Positions 38,011 to 48,128 of a stretch of DNA of 64,000 nt are shown piece after piece. Position 1 is the first letter of the stretch; the number at the start of each line of letters is the position of its first letter. Below the pieces are notes generated by a model that was given only the letters and a program-made list of their open reading frames with translations, was not told where the DNA came from and did not search any database. The DNA lies in assembly GCA_031446125.1 (NCBI GenBank), contig CP132909.1:186001-250000 (forward strand), written 5' to 3'. The position numbers and the translations under genes were made by a program. Origin of the DNA: Arsenophonus sp031446125 (GTDB lineage Bacteria > Pseudomonadota > Gammaproteobacteria > Enterobacterales > Enterobacteriaceae).

Positions 38011-38814
38011 TTAATTTCTTAATGAATCTGTTAATTCTGTTTTTATTTCTAGCAAAATCTTTTTTATTATACGAGGACTACCGGCTAAAATGTTACCTGA
38101 TTTTAAATAATTATATCCACCAACAAAATTAGTTATAATTCCACCTGCTTCATGAATTATTAATTCGCCAGCCATAAAATCAAAACTTTTTAAGCCAATT
38201 TTTAAGAAGACATCTATACGATCAGTGGCTACATAAGCTAGATCTAAAGCGATTGATCCTGTATGACGAAAATGAGCGCATTTTTGGAATAATTTATAAA
38301 TAATATTAATATAAGATTCTAAATTTTTCTTATCGTGGAATGGAAATTCACTGGCAATAATGGCTCCGTTTAAATCATTAGCATTTTTCATGCGAAGACG
38401 ATAACCGTTTAATTGTGCGCCTTGCCCACGTACAGCTGTAAACAGTTCATTAAGCATAGGGTTATAAATTACAGATATTTCTGTACGAACTTTAATAAAA
38501 ACAGCAATTGAGACAGAAAAATGTGGCAAGTGTTTACTGAAATTAATAATCCCATTTAATGGATTAATTAACCAATGAATGGATGTTTTTTTTGTAATTG
38601 TTTTTTGATTTTCTGCCGTAAGAATCATATGAGTAGGATAAAATTTATGAATTATTTCAATAATAATTTTTTCTGCATGTTTATTAACATGTGATATAAA
38701 ATCATTTTTTTTGTTTGGTTTTATTTCCATAGGAAAAGTTTTTTCATAGCTTTTGCTAATAAAATTACCTGCTTGTCGAGCAGCTTTGATAGCAATATTT
38801 AGTATGGGATGCAT
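38011..38814 (-). CDS. suhB: SuhB: inositol monophosphatase fold with lost catalytic residues
   Basis: In E. coli SuhB is both an inositol monophosphatase and a partner of NusA in the rRNA antitermination and rRNA folding complex. The 267 residues align end to end with E. coli SuhB (267) without gaps. The metal-binding acids are gone: D44 is Asn, E67 is Ala, D84 and D87 are both Asn (WLINPLNGIINF in place of WVIDPLDGTTNF). D212's motif survives as FDFMAGE. Phosphatase activity should be lost, while the fold and length are conserved, which fits retention for the Nus-factor role. suhB is divergent from iscS; trmJ and iscR, which lie between them in E. coli, are missing. Confidence 0.93.
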   Translation of the reverse strand: MHPILNIAIKAARQAGNFISKSYEKTFPMEIKPNKKNDFISHVNKHAEKIIIEIIHKFYPTHMILTAENQKTITKKTSIHWLINPLNGIINFSKHLPHFSVSIAVFIKVRTEISVIYNPMLNELFTAVRGQGAQLNGYRLRMKNANDLNGAIIASEFPFHDKKNLESYINIIYKLFQKCAHFRHTGSIALDLAYVATDRIDVFLKIGLKSFDFMAGELIIHEAGGIITNFVGGYNYLKSGNILAGSPRIIKKILLEIKTELTDSLRN

Positions 38815-39288
38815 AACTTATTTCCAGTAGAATCTTTTCAACCAATTGTTATATAAAATTTTTGTATAATATAGATTAATAAAATGTTTTTAATTAGTAT
38901 TAAATTTTCTTTAAATAAATGATTATGATATTTTGATATGATTATAAAATATTTTTTATCTAAATATGATATTTTGCAATTAATAATTTTTGGTTTTTTT
39001 ATTGATTGATATATGTTTTAAATTTTTAAAATTATGTTTTTTAAAAATTATAAAAATTATATAATTTATTGTATAAAAATTACGATAAAACTTATTTTAA
39101 AATATATTACAACTCGACATTTTTTTAAAATGCAATAAGAATATACTACTTATTTAACAAATATGCTATTTATTTAGTTTTGAAATAAAAAAATTGTCAT
39201 CATTAATTTTAATTGCTTTTATAAAATAAATGTTATGAATTTAAATACAAAAATATCAAAATATTTTCAGATAAAAAATAGTAAATTT
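38815..39288. other. A/T-rich spacer between suhB and iscS (trmJ and iscR missing)
   Basis: About 470 bases between divergent genes. The E. coli neighbours trmJ and iscR are not recognisable, so iscS is no longer under a local IscR. An 18-residue in-frame N-terminal extension of iscS from 39235 is not supported by the family. Confidence 0.6.
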
Positions 39289-40455
39289 ATGAAATTACCA
39301 ATTTATTTAGATTATGCAGCAACAACACCTGTCGATTCACGTGTTGCTAAAAAAATGATGGAATGTATCACCATAGATGGTAATTTTGGAAATCCATCTT
39401 CGCGTTCACATATTTTTGGGTGGAGAGCTGAAGAAGCAGTAGATATTGCTCGTAATCAGATTGCTGATTTAGTAAACGCAGATCCACGTGAAATTATTTT
39501 TACATCAGGTGCAACAGAATCAGACAATTTAGCTTTAAAAGGTATTACAACTTTTTGTGATAAAAAAAATAAACATATAATTACAATTAAAACAGAACAT
39601 AAAGCTATTTTAGATACTTGTAAACAACTTGAGCGTGAAGGCGTTTTAGTAACTTATCTTGCACCAAAAAGTAATGGTTTAATCGATTTAAATGAATTAG
39701 AAAAAGCTATAACTAATCAAACAATTTTGATTTCTGTAATGCATGTAAATAATGAAATTGGTATTATTCAAGATATTGCTTCTATTGGTAATATTTGTGC
39801 TGATAGAGACATTATATTTCATGTTGATGCAACTCAATCTATAGGTAAGTTGCCTATAGATTTAAGTGTACTAAAAGTAGATTTAATGTCTTTTTCAGCA
39901 CATAAATTATATGGGCCAATGGGAATTGGTGCACTATATTTTCGTCGTCAATTAAATTTTCAAATTTCGGCTCAACAACATGGTGGAGGTCATGAACAAG
40001 GTATACGATCAGGGACATTACCAGTTCATCAAATAGTTGGGATGGGAGAAGCTTATAAGATTGCTCAAGAAGAAATGGTTATGGAAAGTAAAAAATTAAA
40101 TCAATTAAGAAAACGTTTATGGAATGGTATTAAAAATATTAAAGAAATATATTTGAATGGTGATTTTAAAAATGGAGCTCCTCATATTTTAAATGTTAGT
40201 TTTGATCATATTCATGGTAAATCTTTGATGATGGAACTCGAAGATTTAGCTGTTTCATCAGGTTCAGCATGTACATCAGGTAGTATTGAACCGTCATATG
40301 TATTAAAAGCATTAGGAATAAATGACAATTTGGCATATAGTGCAATTCGTTTTTCTTTTGGACGTTTCACTACTGAAGAAGAAATTGATTATGCAATTTC
40401 ACTAATTAATGATGTAATTAATAAATTAAGGGACCAATTTTTGATAAATAAATAA
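39289..40455 (+). CDS. iscS: Cysteine desulfurase IscS, C-terminally shortened
   Basis: IscS takes sulfur from cysteine as a persulfide and passes it to IscU, TusA, ThiI and others. From MKLPIYLDYAATTPVDS the product is 388 residues. The PLP lysine (SFSAHKLYGP) and the active-site cysteine loop (SSGSACTSGSIEPSY) are present. The protein ends LRDQFLINK, so the last 16 residues of E. coli IscS (404), part of the region contacting IscU, are missing. iscU, iscA, hscBA and fdx do not follow; sppA begins 115 bases later. With TusE encoded nearby, tRNA thiolation may be its main job. Confidence 0.94.
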   Translation: MKLPIYLDYAATTPVDSRVAKKMMECITIDGNFGNPSSRSHIFGWRAEEAVDIARNQIADLVNADPREIIFTSGATESDNLALKGITTFCDKKNKHIITIKTEHKAILDTCKQLEREGVLVTYLAPKSNGLIDLNELEKAITNQTILISVMHVNNEIGIIQDIASIGNICADRDIIFHVDATQSIGKLPIDLSVLKVDLMSFSAHKLYGPMGIGALYFRRQLNFQISAQQHGGGHEQGIRSGTLPVHQIVGMGEAYKIAQEEMVMESKKLNQLRKRLWNGIKNIKEIYLNGDFKNGAPHILNVSFDHIHGKSLMMELEDLAVSSGSACTSGSIEPSYVLKALGINDNLAYSAIRFSFGRFTTEEEIDYAISLINDVINKLRDQFLINK

Positions 40456-40570
40456 TATCATATAAATTTTAAATTAAAAATTTTTAAAAAACTCATTTTT
40501 GAATTCAAAAAATAATTTTTATATATTATTTAGGATAATACAAATATATAAATATTAATTATTTATGATG

Positions 40571-42442
40571 TTATTTTGTATAAACAGGGCAATTTGCACA
40601 AAATGCATAATGATTTTTTGGATCATTCATATATTTATATGTTTGAATGTGTTGGTTAAAATCATTAGTAATTTTGTTGGATATCAATGATTGCAATGTT
40701 TTTTGTATTATGATTTGAGTATTCAAAGTAAAATTTAGTAGAAATTCATCAATAAAAGAATATTCAGGTTGCATCCAATCGAGTACAGGAATTTTTATAT
40801 CACCTAGTTCTGCTGCTTTTTCAATTGCATCATCAAAATCACCAAGTTTATCAATTAAACCTTTTTTAAAGGCATCTGAACCTATCCATATTCGACCTTG
40901 AGCAATTTTTTCTATTTCTTCTTGTTTTTTATTACGTGCATTAGCTACATACTTTATGAAAGTATGATAACTATTTTTAATTGTCAATTGCATCATATCA
41001 AAAAAATCTTTATTAATTCCTTTTGTAATAGAAATATCTGCTAATGATGTGTTAGATATTCCATCAGTATAAACTCCAATGCTATTTAAAGTTTTTTCGA
41101 GTGTATGGATTAGTCCAAAAACACCAATTGATCCTGTTAAAGTTGTTGGACTGGCAATAATATAATTAGCTGGTGTAGAAATCCAATAACCACCTGATGC
41201 TGCCATTCCACCCATGGAAACAATAATGGCTTTATTATTTGTATTATGTGCAGCTAATAATTCATTACGAATGGTTTCTGCAGCAGTAACACTACCGCCT
41301 GGACTATTAATACGCAAAATAATTGATTTTATGTTTTCATTAAATCTTGCTTTTCGTATTTTTTCTACTATATTTTCACTACTAATTATACCAGGTTCTT
41401 CTTTTCCATTAATAATTGTTCCATTAGCAATTATTACGGCTATATTGCTCAATGTTTTATTATTTAGATCATTTGTTCTTTTATTGGGTGATGGTTTTGT
41501 ATTAACATAATCGTATATACTAATATAATTATAATGTTGTTGTTTATTATTCCAACCGAATATTTTTATTAACTCTTGTTCTATGACTGCATCACTAAAA
41601 ATATAATCTATTAGATTTTTCTTAATAGCGTGTTTTGCAGTATTACCATCAACACTTTTTATTTCTTTTATAAAATTTTCTGTATTAGAAAAAATATTTT
41701 TTGGATTTGTTCTTCTATTTTGAGCAATTGTTGATAAATAATTTTTCCATATTGCATCAATCCATACTGTATCGGCTTCACGTGCTTCAGAAGACATATT
41801 ATCACGAAGAAATGGTTCTACCGCTGATTTATAACTTCCAATACGAAAAATATGTGTATTAATTTTTAGTTTATCAAGGAGTGATTTATAATACAGTTTA
41901 TTTGTTGAAAATCCAAAAATTTCAACATTACCTTGTTGAGACATATATATATTATTAGCAAAACTTGCTAAATAATATTGTAATTGATTATAAGTATTTC
42001 CAATAGCATAAATTGGTTTACCAGATATTTTAAATTCAGTTAATGCTTTTCCTATATATTGCAAAGAAGGTTGATCTGCACCAATCAAGTTATCTAATTG
42101 CAAAACGATCCCTGTAATATTATTATCATAAATTGCGCGACGAATAGTATTTACAATATTAAATAATGAATTTTCATACATTTTTGCACTTGATTTACCA
42201 AATAATTTTTGAGCAATTTTATCAATAGGATTCGGCATGGAAATTTGGTCTACTATAACTCCTTTTAGATTGATAAGTAACGCACCATTATATTGATTGT
42301 TATATATATATTCGTTTTTATAGGTAAAATAACTATTTATTGCAATAAAAATCAACAAAAGACAAATAAAACTATTGATAAATCTTCTAATGAAATTTAT
42401 TAATTGCCAAATAAGTTTTAAAATCGTGAAAATAAAATTCAT
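40571..42442 (-). CDS. sppA: Signal peptide peptidase SppA (protease IV)
   Basis: SppA is a tetrameric inner-membrane serine protease that degrades cleaved signal peptides. The 623 residues (618 in E. coli) have one N-terminal membrane anchor (about 20-42) and two tandem S49 domains. The general-base lysine is in RIGSYKSAVEPF and the nucleophile serine in SMGGMAASGGYW. The end NDPKNHYAFCANC is also conserved. The start has GGAA nine bases upstream. It adjoins xthA, its near neighbour in E. coli. Confidence 0.96.
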   Translation of the reverse strand: MNFIFTILKLIWQLINFIRRFINSFICLLLIFIAINSYFTYKNEYIYNNQYNGALLINLKGVIVDQISMPNPIDKIAQKLFGKSSAKMYENSLFNIVNTIRRAIYDNNITGIVLQLDNLIGADQPSLQYIGKALTEFKISGKPIYAIGNTYNQLQYYLASFANNIYMSQQGNVEIFGFSTNKLYYKSLLDKLKINTHIFRIGSYKSAVEPFLRDNMSSEAREADTVWIDAIWKNYLSTIAQNRRTNPKNIFSNTENFIKEIKSVDGNTAKHAIKKNLIDYIFSDAVIEQELIKIFGWNNKQQHYNYISIYDYVNTKPSPNKRTNDLNNKTLSNIAVIIANGTIINGKEEPGIISSENIVEKIRKARFNENIKSIILRINSPGGSVTAAETIRNELLAAHNTNNKAIIVSMGGMAASGGYWISTPANYIIASPTTLTGSIGVFGLIHTLEKTLNSIGVYTDGISNTSLADISITKGINKDFFDMMQLTIKNSYHTFIKYVANARNKKQEEIEKIAQGRIWIGSDAFKKGLIDKLGDFDDAIEKAAELGDIKIPVLDWMQPEYSFIDEFLLNFTLNTQIIIQKTLQSLISNKITNDFNQHIQTYKYMNDPKNHYAFCANCPVYTK

Positions 42443-42574
42443 TACTATGAAATTCCATTATTATAGTTATAAAATTATATAATGAAAATACTTATATAAT
42501 ATAAATAATTTAAGATAATTAATTTTCCAATATAATTATGATATCAGAAAATAATATTGAAAGCTTTATGTTTA

Positions 42575-43381
42575 TTAAAATTGAAAGTTTGCCCAAATAG
42601 GAGCATGATCAGAAGGTTTTTTCATACTTTTAATTTCATAGTCAATACCTGTATCAATACAACAATTAAATAATAAGTTTGATGCTAAAATTAAGTCAAC
42701 GCGTAAACCCCGATTTTTTAGAAAACCTTTTGAACGGTAATCAAACCAGGAAAATTGATTTATAGTATTTGGATTTTTTTTGCGATAAGTATCGATTAAT
42801 CCTAAAGATTTTAATTTTTCTATCCAATTACGTTCTTCTGGTAAAAAAGAACATTTTCCTTTACTTAACCAACGTTTTTTATTTATTTCACCAATACCAA
42901 TATCATTATCTGTTGGACTGATATTCATATCTCCCATAAGGATGATATGAGATTTTGATATTATGTGATTTTTTAAATAAATATATAAATCTTGATAAAA
43001 TTTTTTTTTTGCAAAAAATTTTATGGGATGATTACGACATTCACCTTGTGGGAAATAACCATTTATTACGGTAATTATTCCATTTTTTGTTTTTATATCT
43101 GCCATAATAATACGACGTTGAGCATGAAGATCTTCATTTGGAAAACCTTTTCGAATGTTTATTGGTTTTTTTTTAAAAAATAATGCCACACCATAATGTG
43201 CTTTTTGTCCATAATAGAAAACATAATAACCTAACTTATTGACTTGTTCTAAAGGAAATGCATTGTCTTCTACTTTAGTTTCTTGTAAACCAATGACATC
43301 TGGTTTATGTTTTTGAACAATAGCTTCAAGTTGATGAATATGTGCTCTGAGACTATTAATATTAAATGAAATAAATTTCAT
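42575..43381 (-). CDS. xthA: Exodeoxyribonuclease III
   Basis: XthA is the main AP endonuclease of base-excision repair, with 3'-5' exonuclease activity. The 268 residues match the E. coli length. Active-site motifs are GLQETKVED, YGVALFF, GDMNISPTDNDIG, WFDYRSKGF and the SDHAPIW end. An AGGA site precedes the ATG. It completes a repair route begun by Ung in this window. Confidence 0.97.
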   Translation of the reverse strand: MKFISFNINSLRAHIHQLEAIVQKHKPDVIGLQETKVEDNAFPLEQVNKLGYYVFYYGQKAHYGVALFFKKKPINIRKGFPNEDLHAQRRIIMADIKTKNGIITVINGYFPQGECRNHPIKFFAKKKFYQDLYIYLKNHIISKSHIILMGDMNISPTDNDIGIGEINKKRWLSKGKCSFLPEERNWIEKLKSLGLIDTYRKKNPNTINQFSWFDYRSKGFLKNRGLRVDLILASNLLFNCCIDTGIDYEIKSMKKPSDHAPIWANFQF

Positions 43382-44925
43382 CAGGATCCTATTTTTTTTG
43401 ATATTTAAAAATTTAGATAAGACATTGTATCAGATTGATTTTATCAATGTCATGTATTATAATAATAGAATTATTAATAAAATTAATATTTTATTAACAG
43501 TGTCTACAATATTTAATAGTGTGTACAATATTCTACATAATTACTTTTAGATAATTGATGTTATTTTTAATAAAGATTTATAATATTTAATATTTTTTTA
43601 GAATACGTACATAGCATTTTATAAAAATTAGTGATTTAATTTTTATTAAATAAAAAACTTTTATAATATACAGTAATTTTACTATTACATTTGTACTAAA
43701 TAAATTTTACTTTAATAAACTATTTTATAAAAATAATTTTTTATTATACAATACATGGTATATTTTAGCATATTAAAATAAAACATAATTTTTTTGCAAA
43801 ATTATTTATTATCATAATAATCAATTGAGACTTGCGTCTTAGAATGTATATTAATTGATGTTAATTAGAATATCTTTTATAAAAATATTTTTAAAAGATA
43901 TTTATCTTTTTTACATAAAAAATATATTTTTTATGCTTATTTTTTTAATATCTTTTTTTGATAGTATTATAATTTAAAATTATTAATTATTTTTTTTATT
44001 ATATTCAATCATATTGCATTTATATAGTAATATCAGTTTTTTTAAAAAAATTGTTTATATTAAAATTAATATTAAAAAATATTTTAAAAAAATTATATGT
44101 AAGTATATTCGATATTAAATAATTGTATTAAAATAATTTATTTTATTATATTACTAATTAAATTTATAAAAGTATTTCTAAATTCTAAATTTTAGAAATA
44201 ATCTATTTTAGATAAAATATATAATTTTAAAAAAAATTATTATAAGATAAAAAATGTAATATGTTCTAAATTGACAAAATAATTATTTGATATTTTTTAA
44301 AAAAACACAATATATTGTATTATATATTTTAAATAAAAAGATGTTTTTATTTAAAAATTCGCCAATAATTTATATAATAGAATATTATTAGAATATTATA
44401 TATGATTTTTTTATTTAAATTACATTGTTTATTTATAATTTAGATTTATAGAATTATAACTGCAAAATTTTATTTATTATTTAATAAATATTTGTTATTT
44501 TAAGAATTTAAATATTAATAAAATTAATGTATTAATGTTATTTTTTAAAAAAAATATTTTTAAATATTTTGATTTATTTTTTATAGATTTTTTAAAACAA
44601 AACTTTTATATAAAAAAATAATTCTTTAGAAGAAAGTATTAAATATTTAAAATATTTATTAAATACGAATATAATTTCTATCTATTTTTTATTTAAAAAA
44701 ATATTTCTTTTAAAGAAAAAAAATTAATTTTTAAATTATATTTTTAAAAAATAAAAATTACACAAATATAAATTATTAATTTTTATAAAAATATTTATTT
44801 TATTTGTCTGAAATTTTTTCTTAATTTTTTATTTTTATTTTATATTATTGATATTTTTTAAAAAATATATTTAAATTTTTTGATCTTTTAAAAGTATATT
44901 AAATATATAAAATTTGGAATAAAAA
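43382..44925. other. 1.5 kb A/T desert between divergent xthA and galU
   Basis: This is the longest gene-free stretch in the window. I find no ORF above background, no tRNA and no GC-rich hairpin. It contains only small features such as AGACTTGCGTCT near 43830. It joins blocks that are at about 39 and 28 minutes in E. coli, so it probably marks a large deletion or rearrangement junction. Confidence 0.6.
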
Positions 44926-45837
44926 ATGGAATTTAAAAAACAAAAAAAAAGAGTTAACAAAGTAGTTATCCCTGTTGCTGGATTAGGTACTCGTATGTTA
45001 CCAGCAACTAAAGCTATTCCTAAAGAGATGTTACCTTTAGCGGATAAACCACTGATTCAATATGTAGTTAATGAATGTATATCTGCAGGTATACATGAAA
45101 TTATATTAGTGACTCATTCTTCAAAAAATTCCATAGAAAATCATTTTGATACGAGTTTTGAATTAGAAGCTATTTTAGAAAAACGAGTTAAACGACAATT
45201 ATTAAATGATGTGCAATCTATATGTCCAAGTCATGTAACAATTATGCAAACTAGACAAGGTATTGCAAAAGGATTGGGACATGCAATTTTATGTGCAAAA
45301 CCATTAGTAGGAGAAGAACCTTTTGCTGTAGTATTACCTGATGTTATTATTAGTCAATATTCATCTAAATTAGAAAAATGTAATTTAAGTATGATGTTAA
45401 TGCGTTATTATGAGACATCAGTTAGTCAAATTCTTGTTGAATCTGTTGTATTAAAAGAATGTATTTCAAATTATGGTATTGTTGATTGTAATAATTATGA
45501 GTTAAAACCAGGTGAAAGTAAAATTATTAAAGGTGTTATTGAAAAACCTTCAATTAATACAGCACCATCAAATTTATCTATAGTTGGTCGTTATGTTCTT
45601 TCAGAAAAAATTTGGAATTTATTAGAAAAAACCAAAACTGGTCGTGGAGATGAAATTCAGTTAACAGATGCGATTAAAATGTTAATAGAACATGCGCCAG
45701 TTGAGGCTTACCATTTACAAGGTAAATGTTATGATTGTGGTAATAAATTAGGTTATATGAAAGCATTTGTGGAACACAGTATGAAACATGAATCATTAGG
45801 TCATGAATTTTCTAAATGGATAAAAAATATGTTTTAA
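44926..45837 (+). CDS. galU: UTP-glucose-1-phosphate uridylyltransferase
   Basis: GalU makes UDP-glucose for LPS core, osmoregulated glucans and related pathways. The 303 residues contain the nucleotide-binding signature GLGTRMLPATKAIPKEMLP, DKPLIQYVVNECI, VLPDVII, GVIEKP and GDEIQLTDAI. It lies next to hns as in E. coli, convergent with it across a hairpin. A GGAA site is upstream. Its retention with LptFG fits continued LPS synthesis. Confidence 0.96.
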   Translation: MEFKKQKKRVNKVVIPVAGLGTRMLPATKAIPKEMLPLADKPLIQYVVNECISAGIHEIILVTHSSKNSIENHFDTSFELEAILEKRVKRQLLNDVQSICPSHVTIMQTRQGIAKGLGHAILCAKPLVGEEPFAVVLPDVIISQYSSKLEKCNLSMMLMRYYETSVSQILVESVVLKECISNYGIVDCNNYELKPGESKIIKGVIEKPSINTAPSNLSIVGRYVLSEKIWNLLEKTKTGRGDEIQLTDAIKMLIEHAPVEAYHLQGKCYDCGNKLGYMKAFVEHSMKHESLGHEFSKWIKNMF

Positions 45838-46018
45838 ATAAAGTTGTTATTAATAATAAGTGCTAAAAAATTCTATAATAAAAATATTGTAATTTTATAT
45901 TTTTTATGTATAAAAAATTTTGAAATATTTTAATTAGAGTACTAAATAAAAGATTATTAAGTCTATGTTCAATATATTTATTAATGATTTTTACTATGAA
46001 AAAATGTTAATATTTTTG

Positions 46019-46054
46019 ATTAAAAATACCCTTTATTTAAAGAGTATTTTTAAT
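46019..46054. terminator. Long hairpin between convergent galU and hns
   Basis: An 11-base perfect stem (46019-46029 with 46044-46054) encloses an inner five-base stem (CTTTA with TAAAG). The right arm carries a T5 run, and the hairpin ends 11 bases past the hns stop on the minus strand. A bidirectional terminator is likely, though the stem is almost all A/T. Confidence 0.5.
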
Positions 46055-46064
46055 TAAAAAATAT

Positions 46065-46484
46065 TTAGATTAAAAAATCATCTAATTTTTTTCCTTTTTT
46101 CTCCATTGCTTGTTTAATAATAGCCGGTGTTCGACCTTGTCCTGTCCATGTTTTTATTTCTCCATTTTTGTTTTTGTATTGATATTTCGGTGGTCGTAAA
46201 GCACGTTTAGTGCGATCAGTTGTTTTAGAAGATGGGGTTTTTGCAGTTACTAAATCATCTAAGCTCAGTCCTTCCCCTTCAAGTAATTTAATATATTTTG
46301 CAATTTTTTGGCTATGAGCTTCTAATTGTGCTTTTGCTTGATTTTCATCTTCAAGCCGTTCTTCTACAACTGTATTAAATTTATCTTGTATTTCTTGCAA
46401 TGATTCTAAAGGAATTTCTCTCGCTATTGCACGTAAAGTACGAATATTATTTAATGATTTAAAATATTTAAATGAATCGCTCAT
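46065..46484 (-). CDS. hns: Nucleoid-associated protein H-NS
   Basis: H-NS binds AT-rich DNA, forms filaments and silences genes, especially horizontally acquired ones. The 139 residues have an N-terminal oligomerisation region (LNNIRTLRAIARE, then a charged coiled coil to about residue 80), a basic linker and the DNA-binding motif TWTGQGRTPAIIK, ending KKLDDFLI. Compared with E. coli (137) the N-terminus has a few additional residues and the dimer region differs (NTVVEERLEDENQ), resembling Providencia-type paralogues from memory. It sits beside galU as in E. coli; tdk and adhE beyond it are lost. Confidence 0.95.
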   Translation of the reverse strand: MSDSFKYFKSLNNIRTLRAIAREIPLESLQEIQDKFNTVVEERLEDENQAKAQLEAHSQKIAKYIKLLEGEGLSLDDLVTAKTPSSKTTDRTKRALRPPKYQYKNKNGEIKTWTGQGRTPAIIKQAMEKKGKKLDDFLI

Positions 46485-47416
46485 TTTCTTAATCTCAACT
46501 TGAAATGAATGTTTTATAATGCTCTATAATAATAGAGTGCTATTCTATTTTCCGCAATAGTGAAATTAAAAAATGAATTGAAATTTATTTTTACATAAAT
46601 CAATATAAAGTTATATTTAAAATGTTTTTTATGTATTAATAATTTATATAATTTTATTTATATTATATTTTTAAAAATAATATTTTTGGATATTTATTTA
46701 TTTTAATTAATTATATAAATATTAATTAATATCTATTTTTATTATGTAATATCAAATATAATTAATTTTAAATTATTTGTTTTATAGAATTTAATTTTAT
46801 GAAAAGATTTATATATTAAAGTAGTATAATTTATTATTTTTGTAAATATAAAGTTTTAATTAATATTATTTTTGTTATTAAATTATTAGTAATATATTTT
46901 AAATATTTTTTCATAAAAAATGTTTTAAAAAATATAAAAATATATTTTTATTATTTAAAAATATATTGTTTATAATTTGTTTTATGCTAAAATATTTCAA
47001 CAATAATTAATGAAATAAATTCTATTTTTGAAAATAACCATAAAAATAGAAAAAACATTTTATTGATTTTTAATAAAGTCATTTTAATATATTAAAAATA
47101 TTTTTAAATGATTATAAAATATGAAAATTTGTTTATATATTAAAATTATATATCAATAAATTTTTAATAAATTTTATTTAAATTTATATGCAAAAATAAT
47201 TGATAATTAAATAATTTTTAATGGAATAATTTATTTTATAAATATATTTTTTTTATTAAGAATATTGATCAATATAATTGATAATTTATAATGTAATAAA
47301 TATTATTAAGTAAATTTTATTTAAAATTTATTATAATGATTTTTTAATATAGTAAATATTATTATATATAATTAATTTTTAATAAAATATTAATCAGTAA
47401 GTTAAGGAAGTTAATT
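46485..47416. other. 0.9 kb A/T-rich spacer between divergent hns and ychE
   Basis: No gene is supported. tdk and adhE occupy this interval in E. coli and cannot be recognised. The first bases upstream of hns (to about 46560) are slightly less A/T-rich and probably contain its promoter. Confidence 0.6.
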
Positions 47417-48046
47417 GTGCTGAGTACTATCTTTGATTTTAATAATTATATAAATTTTTTTTTAGCTCTTTTTGTTATAGTTAATCCAATAGGAATTTTG
47501 CCTATATTTATTACTATGACTAATAATTATTCTCATTCTGAAAGAAATCATGTTAATTTTACAGCAAATTTTTCAGTATCTATTATTTTGTGTATTTCTT
47601 TGTTAATTGGTAAAACTTTTTTACAATTATTAGGTATTTCGATTGATTCTTTTCGAATTGCCGGTGGAATAGTAATTGTTAGTATTGCTATGTCTATGAT
47701 AAGTAATACACAAGATAAAAAAGAAAAATTAGAAACTATTGTTAAAAATAATATAGGTGTTGTACCTTTGGCATTACCATTAATGGCAGGACCAGGAGCA
47801 ATTAGTTCATGTATTGTTTGGTCTTCTCGTTTAGAAGGATGGGGACATTTATTGGGGTTAATTTTAACTAGCATTTTTTTTTCTTTTTTGTGTTGGCTAC
47901 TTTTTCGATCTAGCAGTGTATTAATCAAATATTTAAATAAAACTGCAATTAATGTTATTTCTCGTATTATTGGATTATTATTAATATCATTAGGTATTGA
48001 GTTTATTATCACGGGGTTAATATCTGTATTTTCTGTATTATTATGA
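47417..48046 (+). CDS. ychE: MarC/UPF0056 family membrane protein YchE
   Basis: A polytopic inner-membrane protein of the MarC family whose function is not established; amino acid export has been suggested for relatives. The 209 residues (215 in E. coli) have about six membrane segments and the family signatures FVIVNPIGILPIFI, FRIAGGIVIVSIAMSMIS and GVVPLALPLMAGPGAIS. The start is GTG at 47417 with AGGAAG six bases upstream. It is convergent with clsA. ychE and clsA are in the same region in E. coli, with opp genes between; those are absent here. Confidence 0.93.
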   Translation: MLSTIFDFNNYINFFLALFVIVNPIGILPIFITMTNNYSHSERNHVNFTANFSVSIILCISLLIGKTFLQLLGISIDSFRIAGGIVIVSIAMSMISNTQDKKEKLETIVKNNIGVVPLALPLMAGPGAISSCIVWSSRLEGWGHLLGLILTSIFFSFLCWLLFRSSSVLIKYLNKTAINVISRIIGLLLISLGIEFIITGLISVFSVLL

Positions 48047-48128
48047 TCTAGTTTAATGTATGTATAAATAAAAAATGGATAGTATGACAATTAATTTTTA
48101 AAGTGTATTATTTTAAAAATAGCATTAT

